Part shown: positions 46,227-57,150 of the stretch, piece by piece
How the letters are laid out: every line of letters begins with the position of its first letter
Position numbering within the stretch: the first letter of the stretch is position 1
NCBI GenBank assembly: GCA_002708765.1
Contig: PAPD01000040.1
Location: 1-64,000 of the forward strand
DNA from: Gammaproteobacteria bacterium
GTDB taxonomy: Bacteria; Pseudomonadota; Gammaproteobacteria; Pseudomonadales; Azotimanducaceae
Length of the DNA stretch: 64,000 nt
Reading direction: 5' to 3'
Position numbers and translations under genes: made by a program
The notes under the pieces: generated by a model
What the model was told of the DNA's origin: nothing
Databases searched by the model: none
Seen by the model: only the letters and a program-made list of their open reading frames with translations

Positions 46227-48416
46227 TCAGGCTTTATCAAATATGGAAGAGGCAGTGCTTGCAGAGAGCCCCGAGTTGCCCTGAAAAATTGGGAGCGTGA
46301 TTTCAATTTTAACACCTTTGTTTCCTGCTAAATTCCGGGCTCTTACGTTTCCGCCATGATGCTTGGCGATGACTCGGACTACATATAAACCCATCCCGAA
46401 ATGCAGTCGATTGTCGAGGTTAGAATCTCTTATAGAAATCATTGAATCAAAAACATTTTCCAGCATATCTTCCGGGATTTTCGGGCCTTCATTTGATACT
46501 GAAAGCACTGCGGTTTCTTCACCAGAGAAAATAGAGACTACGATACGTGAGCCTTCTTTTGAAAAATCAATTGCATTGTCCAGTAGCTTGTCCAGTAATT
46601 GCTCTACGCGATAATCTGCTATCTTCACTGAGACTGCACTAGATACGCCCACGTAGTCAAAGGTTCGGTTCGGGTGCATGGATTTGCAATTCTGGACATA
46701 GTTCTCTACCAGTTCGAAGAGATTGATTACTTCAATGTCCTGCTCGGTCTCGAGCGCTTCCTCGAGGCTGGCTGCGTCTGCCAGGTTCTGGACTATCATT
46801 CCAATGCGATTTACTCCTCGTTTAGCAGCTTCGAGATATTTTTGTTTTCCTTCCTCCGACCCTTCGGTTTCAAGGTTCTGCAACGATGTCGAGAGAGTGT
46901 TTAGTGGATTATTTATCTCGTGCCTCAGCGTTCTCGGCATATTTTCAAGGAATTGATTATGCTGATGGAGCCTCGCCAGCATTCCCGATATGCTCCTTGC
47001 GAGATCTCCAATTTCGTCTCCAGAGGAGGTTTCGGCGGTTAGTTGGTCGGTTCTAAGTCTGCCATGTATGTCGATAGCTCCGGTAGCTTCCGCGCCAAGC
47101 CGACGAATTCTGCTAGCTAATCTGAGAGAAAAAACAAGAACGAGAATCACAAAAATAATGAGCGAGATAACCGATAGATTTACGATCCTTTGCAGGGCAT
47201 CACGTCTTAGTTTTAATATTCTGTCAGTATTTTGTTTCAGTAAAACGGTTCCGATTATTTCGTCTTGCGAGATAATAGGGTGCGCTGCGACAATCATTTC
47301 ACCATCACTCTCAGAAAATCTGCGCTGATAATTTGGCCTACCACCCAACGATTCATTGAGAACTTCGGTTTCGGCTGAGTCTGATCTGGGCAAATTTGAC
47401 TCGATAAGCTGATAGAAAGGTTTCATGAGAAAAGCAATAAAAGAATACCAGGGGTTTTGCCAGGTTTCTGCGGGAGGTGTTCTTGTAACTCCATCTGATT
47501 GATAACTACCGATTTCTGCTCTAACCCGTTGCTGGGCATCTATGACCTGAATGTTCGCTCCTGAATAGCCGAGACCTTGTATGATCCTAAGCACCTCGGG
47601 TGACTTAAGCAAGACGAGTCCGTATCCATCATTCCCTGATGTTGGGAGAGTTCCGGTGATTGATTTGATTATTCTTGTCTCAGAATCGTCTACATCGACT
47701 ACTGCTAGTCCGAATTGCTGGGAAGAGCCCAGTAATTCGAGAGGGATTCTGAATTCGATAGAGTAACCATTGTCTGTCCTCGCCATGAATCCCTGGATCC
47801 TGTTTTCTGGTTCACCCCGGATAGCATATCGCCAGTCATTATCGATCAGGTAAGCGGTCATAACACCAGGTTCTGTGGAGGTCAGAACGATTTTTTTGAT
47901 TTCCTCTTCCTGTCCCGTAAACGTAAGTCTTAAGTGATCTGATAAATCAAGCCTTAGGATATCTCTATCACGAAATACGAGCTGGGAGTCTTTGATAATA
48001 ACTAGCGCATAGAGCTGGTCATTGTGTTCGCCCAGCGCGAGATAAAACTGGTTCAGATCATTGAGGTCAGGTTTCTCAACAGACAAGGTGCCGAAGCCGA
48101 TACTGTATTGGAGAACATCTTCCCAGTCGTTGTCTTTACCATCAATTCTTATAGGACTGTCTAACGGATGGGCATAGAGTTGTTCATAGCCTTCCGGAGA
48201 GAGAGGAAGTTCGTAAAAAAGATCTGACCGTCCATTCAGGAGGGTAGAGATGCCTTCTGCTGTAAGGAGTTGAGCATTTGCCTGGCTATCGACAAGAAAA
48301 TCTTCCATTTCCGATACGTAGAGATAGCTAAACCACGGGATGACCACTACGGCAAAACTCATCAAAAGAAGGAGCTTTGTTCCTAGGCGAGGGCCTTTAG
48401 CATGGGTCGACGACAA
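46227..48416 (-). CDS. pdsS: Sensor histidine kinase, sortase-system type
   Basis: This membrane sensor kinase of 729 aa resembles the dedicated marine sortase-system kinase. It has two hydrophobic helices near residues 14-36 and about 405-428, with a large periplasmic region between that includes 'SPIRIDGKDNDWEDV', a CBM9/DOMON-like ligand-binding fold. HAMP, the H-box 'RTLRHEINNPLNTLSTSL' and an ATPase domain ('LLDNAIDFSKEG', 'GMGLYVV') follow. The TTG at 48416 is chosen with GGTG 8 bases upstream. A TTG at 48485 is also in frame and would overlap the regulator by 53 bases. It is in one operon with pdsR. Confidence 0.8.
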   Translation of the reverse strand: MSSTHAKGPRLGTKLLLLMSFAVVVIPWFSYLYVSEMEDFLVDSQANAQLLTAEGISTLLNGRSDLFYELPLSPEGYEQLYAHPLDSPIRIDGKDNDWEDVLQYSIGFGTLSVEKPDLNDLNQFYLALGEHNDQLYALVIIKDSQLVFRDRDILRLDLSDHLRLTFTGQEEEIKKIVLTSTEPGVMTAYLIDNDWRYAIRGEPENRIQGFMARTDNGYSIEFRIPLELLGSSQQFGLAVVDVDDSETRIIKSITGTLPTSGNDGYGLVLLKSPEVLRIIQGLGYSGANIQVIDAQQRVRAEIGSYQSDGVTRTPPAETWQNPWYSFIAFLMKPFYQLIESNLPRSDSAETEVLNESLGGRPNYQRRFSESDGEMIVAAHPIISQDEIIGTVLLKQNTDRILKLRRDALQRIVNLSVISLIIFVILVLVFSLRLASRIRRLGAEATGAIDIHGRLRTDQLTAETSSGDEIGDLARSISGMLARLHQHNQFLENMPRTLRHEINNPLNTLSTSLQNLETEGSEEGKQKYLEAAKRGVNRIGMIVQNLADAASLEEALETEQDIEVINLFELVENYVQNCKSMHPNRTFDYVGVSSAVSVKIADYRVEQLLDKLLDNAIDFSKEGSRIVVSIFSGEETAVLSVSNEGPKIPEDMLENVFDSMISIRDSNLDNRLHFGMGLYVVRVIAKHHGGNVRARNLAGNKGVKIEITLPIFQGNSGLSASTASSIFDKA

Positions 48417-48432
48417 AATATATTCACCAGGG

Positions 48433-49131
48433 TTATTTAGAAGTCCATCTGTAACCGTATCCGTATTCGCTTTTAATAGAATCAAAATCCGGATCTACAA
48501 ACTCGAATTTTTTACGGATATTTCTCATGTGCGTGTTGATGGTATTGTTGGTTACAAGCGATTGCATTGTTGCGTTCATTAGAGTTTCGTAAGAGACCGC
48601 ATGACCCGGTACCCGGACAAGTTTTGCAAGCATTCTGAACTCCGTACCGGATAAATTGATGGGGTGACTTTTCCAAGAGACCAGCAATGCCTCCGGATAA
48701 ATAGACATGTCGCCAACCATTTTTGCGGATGAGGCGCTCCCTTCAGACTCGACCCGCGCCGTATTTATTCTGAGTAATGAACTTATGCGCTCTGCAAGAT
48801 AGTTTAGAGATATAGGCTTGGGCAGATAGTCCCATGCTCCAAGCCGCAGGCCTGAAATTTTATCTATCTCTGCGATGCGCTCCGTAAGAAAAATCACGGG
48901 CAGGTTCGGGTTTTTCCCAAGGAGATCTCTACAGATTTCGAATCCAGCGTCTACTTCATCACCCAGTATGATATCCAGAATTGCTAGGTCGGGGAGTTCG
49001 TTTTCGAACCCTGCAATTGCTTCCGCGCGGCTACTGTAAGCTATGACTTCATAGCCTTTTTTCGTAATGGCGTCGACATAGTTGTTTCTCTGGTCTTGGT
49101 CATCCTCAACAATCGCGATAATTTTCGCCAT
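48433..49131 (-). CDS. pdsR: Response regulator, sortase-system type
   Basis: This OmpR-type response regulator of 232 aa has a receiver domain (acidic pair Glu9/Asp10, phosphoacceptor Asp53, Lys in 'DYLPKPISL') and a winged-helix DNA-binding domain (about residues 135-230, with 'TINTHMRNIRKKFE'). The 'LDIILGDEVDAGFEICRDLL' text is typical of regulators of the proteobacterial dedicated sortase system. TAGGAG precedes the ATG. It is upstream of the kinase gene. The sortase and its LPXTG target are not in the window. Confidence 0.82.
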   Translation of the reverse strand: MAKIIAIVEDDQDQRNNYVDAITKKGYEVIAYSSRAEAIAGFENELPDLAILDIILGDEVDAGFEICRDLLGKNPNLPVIFLTERIAEIDKISGLRLGAWDYLPKPISLNYLAERISSLLRINTARVESEGSASSAKMVGDMSIYPEALLVSWKSHPINLSGTEFRMLAKLVRVPGHAVSYETLMNATMQSLVTNNTINTHMRNIRKKFEFVDPDFDSIKSEYGYGYRWTSK

Positions 49132-49333
49132 ACGATCTCCTAAAAAACCTTCATACTATCCTTAAAAGGCATAAATCTGTGCCCTTATGCGGCATGCTTC
49201 ATCATTTCTCCAGCATAGTTCAGGAGTCTTTCACTTTCCTTCCCCCGCAACTTGATAATTTTACAGTGAAATAGGGTCCTTGGGGAAAAGAGTTTTAAGT
49301 AAAGAGATAGTGGGGATAAAAAAGGGGGGGCTT

Positions 49334-49525
49334 ATGAAAGTATTTATACCCATGGCTGATGAAAACATACCTATGAATGATGGGATATCTAGGACGCTGG
49401 TTCCTTTTGACCCATCCTTTTTCAAGGCGGAGGCAACCAGTCGTAGTGGACAGAAACCGCATAACTGGGTTTCAGAATCCACGAGAGAACAAGCACTGGT
49501 ACGCCTCCTGGCTAGTCAGGCATAA
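49334..49525 (+). CDS. Small protein, 63 aa, unknown
   Basis: This small protein begins 'MKVFIPMADENIPMNDG' and has a short C-terminal half rich in Ser, Gln and Arg. The ATG has a very strong AAGGGGGGG site three bases upstream. An extension to 49280 is open but unnecessary. I think the N-terminal motif is shared by short proteins in other gammaproteobacteria, but I cannot name a family. It has no membrane segment. It is divergent from pdsR and converges on the ribokinase gene. The function is unknown. Confidence 0.6.
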   Translation: MKVFIPMADENIPMNDGISRTLVPFDPSFFKAEATSRSGQKPHNWVSESTREQALVRLLASQA

Positions 49526-49534
49526 ACAGACTAA

Positions 49535-50398
49535 TTATCCGCGAGCGGTTGTGGCGCCTTGTCTTGATATGCATTGGGAAGCAGCTTCGGCTGCTTTCTG
49601 TAGCGAGAGCCGAGCGTCTTCGTCCCTCGAAAAGTAAGCGAGAAAAGTTCCTGTAAAGGCATCACCGGCGCCTGTTGTATCTGTTACTTTTTTAACCTCT
49701 ATTGCCGGTTGCGGGATAATATCCTGTCCGAATCTGTAGATCGACCCGTTTTCTCCCAGGGTAAGAATAATTCGGGTATTCGGAAATCTTAGAGCTAGTG
49801 CTTCGGGGATCAGCTGTCTGTCTGTTGTTCCAGACAACTGGCTGCCCTCGATTTCGTTAACAAATAACAGGTCAAGCTTATCCAGGGGGTAATTTTTGAC
49901 CGCCTCGGTGATTGGCGCTGCATTAAAAGCTATCCTTAATTTTCTCCTTCTTGCCTCTTCGATTATGTAGGGAATATTGTTTATTTCATTTTGTATCAGC
50001 AAGAAGTCGTCTTCTGTAGCGAGAGATAGACCCTGGTTGATTTCATCTACGGTTATGCTTTCGTTAGCTCCCCCGTGCAAAACGATAGCATTTTCTCCTT
50101 CCGAGTTGACCTGAATCATCGCGTGCCCGGTCGGTTTTTCTGATGTCAAAAGAAAATCTGTATTTACTCCGAAGGATTTCAGTATCTCAAGAAGCCATTC
50201 TCCGTCTTTACCAATCTTCCCCAGATGGATCGCAGATCCGCCTGCCAGAGCAATCGCTATCGACTGATTTAGTCCCTTCCCTCCGGGGTATGTCTGGTAA
50301 TCGGAGCATGCCAGAGTTTCTCCCGGGCGAACGAATTCTTTCATCAGATAGACGTGGTCTATGTTGCACGAACCGAAATTCAGTATTCTTGGTTTCAA
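49535..50398 (-). CDS. rbsK: Ribokinase
   Basis: This PfkB-family kinase of 287 aa phosphorylates ribose at O5. The N-terminal signature 'TYPGGKGLNQSIAIALAGG' with the two Gly motif and the C-terminal 'DTTGAGDAFTGTF' with the catalytic Asp are present. Substrate contacts such as 'NFGSCNIDHV' fit ribokinase more than fructokinase. No rbs transporter or repressor lies nearby. It may recycle ribose or deoxyribose from nucleosides. It is slightly shorter than the E. coli enzyme (309 aa). Confidence 0.87.
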   Translation of the reverse strand: MKPRILNFGSCNIDHVYLMKEFVRPGETLACSDYQTYPGGKGLNQSIAIALAGGSAIHLGKIGKDGEWLLEILKSFGVNTDFLLTSEKPTGHAMIQVNSEGENAIVLHGGANESITVDEINQGLSLATEDDFLLIQNEINNIPYIIEEARRRKLRIAFNAAPITEAVKNYPLDKLDLLFVNEIEGSQLSGTTDRQLIPEALALRFPNTRIILTLGENGSIYRFGQDIIPQPAIEVKKVTDTTGAGDAFTGTFLAYFSRDEDARLSLQKAAEAASQCISRQGATTARG

Positions 50399-50488
50399 TG
50401 ATGCATATCCCTATGATTCCGTTAGTCTATCACAGATGAAAAACTCTCCGTGGTTGCCTTAATTGAGATAGAATTCGGAGCAAGGTGT

Positions 50489-50565
50489 CGGCGTGTAGCG
50501 CAGTCTGGTAGCGCACTTGCTTCGGGAGTAAGGGGTCGGAGGTTCAAATCCTCTCACGCCGACCA
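50489..50565 (+). tRNA. tRNA-Pro (CGG)
   Basis: The cloverleaf is complete: acceptor CGGCGTG/CACGCCG, D arm GCGC/GCGC, anticodon loop TTCGGGA (anticodon CGG) on a 5-bp stem with one G-U pair, T arm GGAGG/CCTCT-like, and an encoded CCA. A TAGAAT (50469-50474) may be its -10. It lies beside the remains of a TonB receptor gene. Confidence 0.96.
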
Positions 50566-50599
50566 AACTCTCCAAGTCTCCGGATAATTTCTAGGAGGC

Positions 50600-51052
50600 C
50601 TAGGCTGCAGAGGCTCATCCCGTCAATATCTCGACTCTGTCGATCAAGCCAACTGGAATAAAATTAAGATCTACTGTGCCGCCGTCTGGGAATGTCGGAA
50701 CAAATCTGCGATTATCAATAAGGACAAGCATCCGATTCTCTCCCAATCCCCTTAAGTTAGCCGTTGCGATGCCTTGTCCAAAAGTCGAGGATCGGTCAGC
50801 TCCGCCAACGACTTGCGGCATCGAATTGATCAATGATTCCACATTAACACTATTTGACATCTCGAACTGGGTGGAAGTAATAGTGGAAATTGGCGCTTTA
50901 GAAACAAAATCTCCCCTCGGAAGCAATGAGCCGGTTACGATCACTTCTTAGATGACGGAGCTTCCTATCGAGTCCTGATTTTCGTCTCCAAAAAGGGGGT
51001 TTGTGGCAGTAACAAGCAGGCAAAACATGATAGCTGAAAACCGCAAATTCAT
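50600..51052 (-). pseudogene. TonB receptor remnant (N-terminal part)
   Basis: The frame from ATG 51052, with AGGAG upstream, encodes a signal peptide 'MNLRFSAIMFCLLVTA', then a TAA (50948-50950) exactly where the TonB-box Glu is expected, then 'EVIVTGSLLPRGDF' and a full plug ('NLRGLGENRMLVLIDNRRFV', 'RVEILTG'). A TGA (50615-50617) replaces the next Gly, and similarity ends after 'ASAA' and a TAG near 50600. The rest of the plug and the whole barrel are missing. Two stops and loss of the barrel show it is dead. It abuts tRNA-Pro. Confidence 0.88.
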
Positions 51053-51166
51053 AAGTCATTGCTCCTGTGGCAATACTGAAATACTGCTCGGTATTTCTGA
51101 AATTAGAGTGAATTAAAGTATATATCTTTTATCAATAAGTTCATCATTTTTACTAAAATTTCGGCT

Positions 51167-52132
51167 TCAATTTTTCCTTGCCACGGAAAATTCGGCCAAA
51201 TCCTCAAGTGCTTCTCTGTAAATGGAAGAAGGTAAATCCCGAATGGAATCCAGAGCTTTGCATTTTTCTTTTGCGGCTAGTTTTTGCGTATAATCTAGTC
51301 CGCCGGTGTCCTTTACAAGATCGAGCACTCTATCCAGCCTTTCCGCACCGCCTTCTAAAACAGCCTTTTTGATATAGGTAGACTGTTCTTCGCTACCATT
51401 TTTCATTGCTGCGATCAGAGGCAGAGTCACTTTCCCTTCCGCAAAATCGTCACCAACATTTTTGCCAAGCGTGGCTGTGTCGCCAAAATAATCAAGATGA
51501 TCGTCTACCAACTGAAAAGCGATTCCGAGGTGCAATGCGTAATCGCCCAGTGCTTGAAATTCTTCGTCCTTTGCTCCAGCGATGATCGCTCCGGATTGCG
51601 CGGCCGCTTGAAAAAGAGTAGCTGTTTTCCTCGTGATAATTTCCATATATTCGGGTTCGGTGGTTCCCGGATTCCGGATATGGCACAGTTGCTGGACTTC
51701 GCCTTCGGAGATAATGTTTGTTGCTCTGGACAGGATCGCCATCACATCCATGTCGCCTACCTCTACCATAAGCTCGAAAGCTCTGGAGTGCAGAAAATCT
51801 CCGACTAGAACACTGGGCGCATTGCCCCACTTGATGTTTACAGTTTTTCTTCCCCTTCTTAGGTCAGATTCATCTACGACGTCATCATGAAGGAGCATTG
51901 CCGTGTGAAGGAATTCGATGACCGTTGCAAGCTTGATATGGTCGCTGCCGGTATATCCCAGTGATTTTGCTGCCAGAAGAACGAGCAAAGGCCTAAGTCT
52001 CTTGCCGCCTGACTTCAACAGATAGTGAGCAATTTCTTCAACTAAAGGTACCCGGGAGTCCAGATTCTCTAGGACCAGACGGTCGAGAGCATTGAAATCT
52101 TCGTTTATAGCTTCAAAGAAAGACTGGGTCAT
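51167..52132 (-). CDS. ispB: Octaprenyl diphosphate synthase
   Basis: This trans-prenyltransferase of 321 aa makes the side chain of ubiquinone. The first Asp-rich motif is 'LLHDDVVDESD' and the second 'FQLVDDHLDYFGD', with 'SGGKRLRPLLVLLAAK' at the start. The ATG at 52132 is preferred over a TTG four codons earlier. It is divergent from rplU, the standard gammaproteobacterial layout. Confidence 0.94.
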   Translation of the reverse strand: MTQSFFEAINEDFNALDRLVLENLDSRVPLVEEIAHYLLKSGGKRLRPLLVLLAAKSLGYTGSDHIKLATVIEFLHTAMLLHDDVVDESDLRRGRKTVNIKWGNAPSVLVGDFLHSRAFELMVEVGDMDVMAILSRATNIISEGEVQQLCHIRNPGTTEPEYMEIITRKTATLFQAAAQSGAIIAGAKDEEFQALGDYALHLGIAFQLVDDHLDYFGDTATLGKNVGDDFAEGKVTLPLIAAMKNGSEEQSTYIKKAVLEGGAERLDRVLDLVKDTGGLDYTQKLAAKEKCKALDSIRDLPSSIYREALEDLAEFSVARKN

Positions 52133-52218
52133 GTGATTCGGCAATGGTCTTGCTGGAAAGGTTGAGAATGCTAGGGGTGTGGGGGTTTTGTGTCAAGCTC
52201 AATAGCCACGAATCACTC

Positions 52219-52247
52219 TTGCTACTCTCAGTGTCTTCGAATAAAAT
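52219..52247 (+). promoter_or_regulatory. Candidate promoter for rplU-rpmA
   Basis: TTGCTA (52219-52224) and TAAAAT (52242-52247) are 17 bases apart, a good sigma-70 match, and lie 66 bases before the rplU start. The region also holds the start of the divergent ispB gene. Confidence 0.55.
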
Positions 52248-52312
52248 CTCGGTCCCTTTCAGTGAAGTTCACTTCAGTTAATGGGAAGTTGGGCAGGGAT
52301 AGAGTATTAATC

Positions 52313-52630
52313 ATGTATGCGGTCATTAAAAGCGGTGGCAAACAGCATCGGGTTGAACCCGGGGAAGTCCTTCGGGTTGAAAAACTTGATATGGCAGAAG
52401 GAGATAAAATTGAGTTCAACGAAGTGATGATGGTCGGCGATGGAGATGATATCCAGATAGGTGCTCCATACGTGGAAGGAGGAACTGTATCTGCCGAAGT
52501 CTTAGCTCATGGCCGTGGCGACAAGATTACAGTTATAAAAATGCGGCGGAGAAAACACTATCGTCGGCAGGCCGGACATCGGCAGCATTATACGGAAATC
52601 AAGATCCTGGATATTGCGGGGAGTAAATAA
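52313..52630 (+). CDS. rplU: 50S ribosomal protein L21
   Basis: L21 of 105 aa binds 23S rRNA with L20. '[20 protein letters not shown]' is diagnostic and '[16 protein letters not shown]' is the basic rRNA-binding part. The ATG at 52313 gives the normal length. An open frame upstream to 52190 is not used. rpmA follows with no gap. Confidence 0.98.
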   Translation: MYAVIKSGGKQHRVEPGEVLRVEKLDMAEGDKIEFNEVMMVGDGDDIQIGAPYVEGGTVSAEVLAHGRGDKITVIKMRRRKHYRRQAGHRQHYTEIKILDIAGSK

Positions 52631-52891
52631 ATGGCGCATAAAAAAGCGGGTGGAAGTACAAGAAACGGAAGAGATTCGGAATCCAAACGTCTGGGTGTAA
52701 AAATCTACGGTGGTCAGGAAGTGATAGCTGGTAATATTATCGTCCGACAGAGAGGTACGAAGTTTCACCCTGGAGTCAATGTAGGTTGCGGCAGAGATCA
52801 TACCCTGTTTGCAAAATCAGATGGAGTGGTCGAATTCAGAGCCAGGGGACCGAAGCAACGAAAATACGTAAACGTCTTGGCAAGGTCATAG
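52631..52891 (+). CDS. rpmA: 50S ribosomal protein L27
   Basis: L27 of 86 aa reaches the peptidyl-transferase centre. '[20 protein letters not shown]' starts directly with the functional N-terminus (no Firmicutes-type cleaved leader). Its ATG is immediately after the rplU stop. A terminator follows at 52907. Confidence 0.98.
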   Translation: MAHKKAGGSTRNGRDSESKRLGVKIYGGQEVIAGNIIVRQRGTKFHPGVNVGCGRDHTLFAKSDGVVEFRARGPKQRKYVNVLARS

Positions 52892-52906
52892 GAGCAAAGT
52901 TAAAGT

Positions 52907-52937
52907 AAAAGCCCTGTCAGATGCAGGGCTTTTTTTT
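52907..52937 (+). terminator. Intrinsic terminator after rpmA
   Basis: AGCCCTG/CAGGGCT (52910-52916 and 52924-52930) with a TCAGATG loop, preceded by A residues and followed by T8, is a strong intrinsic terminator. It lies between rpmA and obgE, so obgE must have its own promoter or depend on read-through. Confidence 0.93.
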
Positions 52938-52943
52938 GCGTGA

Positions 52944-55204
<2,261 letters not shown>

Positions 55205-55206
55205 GA

Positions 55207-55473
55207 TTATTTTTTTAGCGCTTTGACTTTGGCGTTAAGACGAGATTTGTGTCTAGCGGCTTTGTTCTTTTGAATTTGCCCGTGAGTGACCGATCTATCG
55301 ATTATAGGGACTGCTTTCTGGTAAGCAGCGTTTGCTTCATCGTATTTCCCGGTTTCTACAGCGGCCAGCGTTTTCTTGATCGCTGTGCGAAAAGCAGATC
55401 GCTGGCTAGCGTTATGCAGTCTTCGAGAATCATTCTGTCTGGCTCTTTTCTTTGCCTGAGCTGAATTAGCCAT
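55207..55473 (-). CDS. rpsT: 30S ribosomal protein S20
   Basis: S20 of 88 aa is a three-helix primary rRNA-binding protein. '[20 protein letters not shown]' and the C-terminal '[14 protein letters not shown]' are diagnostic. It faces proB tail to tail with a 2-base gap. It is the usual neighbour between proB and murJ. Confidence 0.98.
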   Translation of the reverse strand: MANSAQAKKRARQNDSRRLHNASQRSAFRTAIKKTLAAVETGKYDEANAAYQKAVPIIDRSVTHGQIQKNKAARHKSRLNAKVKALKK

Positions 55474-55587
55474 TAGGTTTTATTTCCGCAAACAAATAGG
55501 CCGCGAACTATGACTACTTAGCATTGTTTTGTCAAACAATTTTGGTCTTGAATATGAGATGATGATTCCTCAAAGGTTGGCATAGCA

Positions 55588-57150
55588 ATGAAAGTAAAAA
55601 AAGAGAAGCTTGCTCCTAGACTTTACCGCTCTGGCCTCGTCGTTTCGGGCCTGACAATGCTATCTCGTGTGTTAGGAATGGGCAGAGATATATGTATCGC
55701 CTATTTCTTCGGGTCTGGTACCGCAACTGACGCATTTATCCTTTCTTTTAGGATTCCGAATCTGTTTAGGAGATTGTTTGCTGAAGGAGCTTTCTCCCAA
55801 GCTTTTGTCCCCGTGCTTACGGAATATAAGCAAAATAAAAATCATGAGGCTGTCAGAAATCTGGTGAACCGGACAATGGGCTCACTGGGAATGGTTCTCC
55901 TGATAATTACGATTATAGGGATGGTTTTGTCTGAAACTCTGGTGAGCGTTTTTGCCCCTGGGTACCTATATTCCGGAGCTGAAGAAAAATTAAAGTTATC
56001 TGCGGAATTGCTTACGCTGACTTTCCCTTATCTTTTTCTGATCTCGATGACGGCTCTAGCTGGCAGTGTATTAAATGCATATGGGAGATTTGCGGCACCA
56101 GCATTTAGTCCTGCGCTTCTTAATTTGTCTTTGATCGGGAGTGCAGTTTTTTTAAGAGACCGCTTCAGCGAACCTGTTTTCGCGCTCGCTTGGGGGGTCC
56201 TTATAGCCGGTGTTGCCCAGTTATGCTGGCAGATGCCCTCGCTATTCAAAATCAATCTGATACCTCGACCTAAACCAGGTTTTCGGGATAGCGGGGTTAA
56301 GCGGGTGGGGTTCCTTATGTTGCCCGCTATCTTTGGAGCATCTGTTAGTCAGATAAATATATTGCTCGACACGGTCCTGGCTTCGTTTCTGGAGACGGGA
56401 AGCCTCTCCTGGCTTTATTATTCTGACCGGCTTCTCGAACTTCCTCTCGCGTTGTTCGGGATTACCATTGCTACAATCATTTTGCCCAGGCTCTCTAGCG
56501 ACCATCTAAAAGAATCTAACCATGATTTTTCTTCTACTCTAGACTGGGCGCTCAGGATGATCTTTCTTTTCGGTGTCCCGGCTTCGGCATCATTACTGGT
56601 TCTATCAGACGAACTGATTGCTACGCTTTTTTTTCAGGGAGCGATGACGGCAAGAGATGTGTCGATGGCAGGCGCTAGTCTGGCTGCCTATGGCGCGGGT
56701 CTGCTTGGGCATATGATGGTGAAAGTCCTAGCCCCGGGTTATTTTGCGCGCCAGGATATGGTTTCACCTGTCCGTTTCGGGGTGTTTGCGATGGTTGCGA
56801 ATATGGTCATGAATCTTCTTTTTATCTGGCACTTCCAGCACGTTGGACTGGCAATGGCAACGAGCATTTCTGCTTTTCTGAACGCTTTACTGCTTTATTT
56901 CGGTCTCAGAAAGTCAGGACTTATAACTTTCTTTACGCTAGGCAATTTCCTTTTTTTCTTGCGGCTGAGTGTCGCGACATTACTGATGATTTTTCTGATC
57001 AGTTACTTAAATCCTCCATATGATTGGTGGCTTGAAGCTGGTCCTTATTTTCGAGTGGTGATGATGGTCGGTATCTGTTTTTCAGGAATTGCTAGCTATT
57101 TTCTCTTTTTGGTTTTGTCCGGATTCAAATTAAAAAGTATGCTTAAGTGA
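55588..57150 (+). CDS. murJ: Lipid II flippase MurJ
   Basis: This inner-membrane flippase of 520 aa has 14 predicted helices and moves lipid II across the membrane for peptidoglycan synthesis. Its start 'GLTMLSRVLGMGRDICIAYF', 'FRIPNLFRRLFAEGAFSQAFVP' and 'PGYFARQDM' are MurJ/MviN hallmarks. The ATG follows a weak site. ribF begins at its stop (TGATG overlap). Confidence 0.96.
   Translation: MKVKKEKLAPRLYRSGLVVSGLTMLSRVLGMGRDICIAYFFGSGTATDAFILSFRIPNLFRRLFAEGAFSQAFVPVLTEYKQNKNHEAVRNLVNRTMGSLGMVLLIITIIGMVLSETLVSVFAPGYLYSGAEEKLKLSAELLTLTFPYLFLISMTALAGSVLNAYGRFAAPAFSPALLNLSLIGSAVFLRDRFSEPVFALAWGVLIAGVAQLCWQMPSLFKINLIPRPKPGFRDSGVKRVGFLMLPAIFGASVSQINILLDTVLASFLETGSLSWLYYSDRLLELPLALFGITIATIILPRLSSDHLKESNHDFSSTLDWALRMIFLFGVPASASLLVLSDELIATLFFQGAMTARDVSMAGASLAAYGAGLLGHMMVKVLAPGYFARQDMVSPVRFGVFAMVANMVMNLLFIWHFQHVGLAMATSISAFLNALLLYFGLRKSGLITFFTLGNFLFFLRLSVATLLMIFLISYLNPPYDWWLEAGPYFRVVMMVGICFSGIASYFLFLVLSGFKLKSMLK

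Noticed and set aside
49261-49482. Antisense ORF over the 63-aa gene
   Set aside because: It lacks a ribosome-binding site, while the opposite frame has a strong one.
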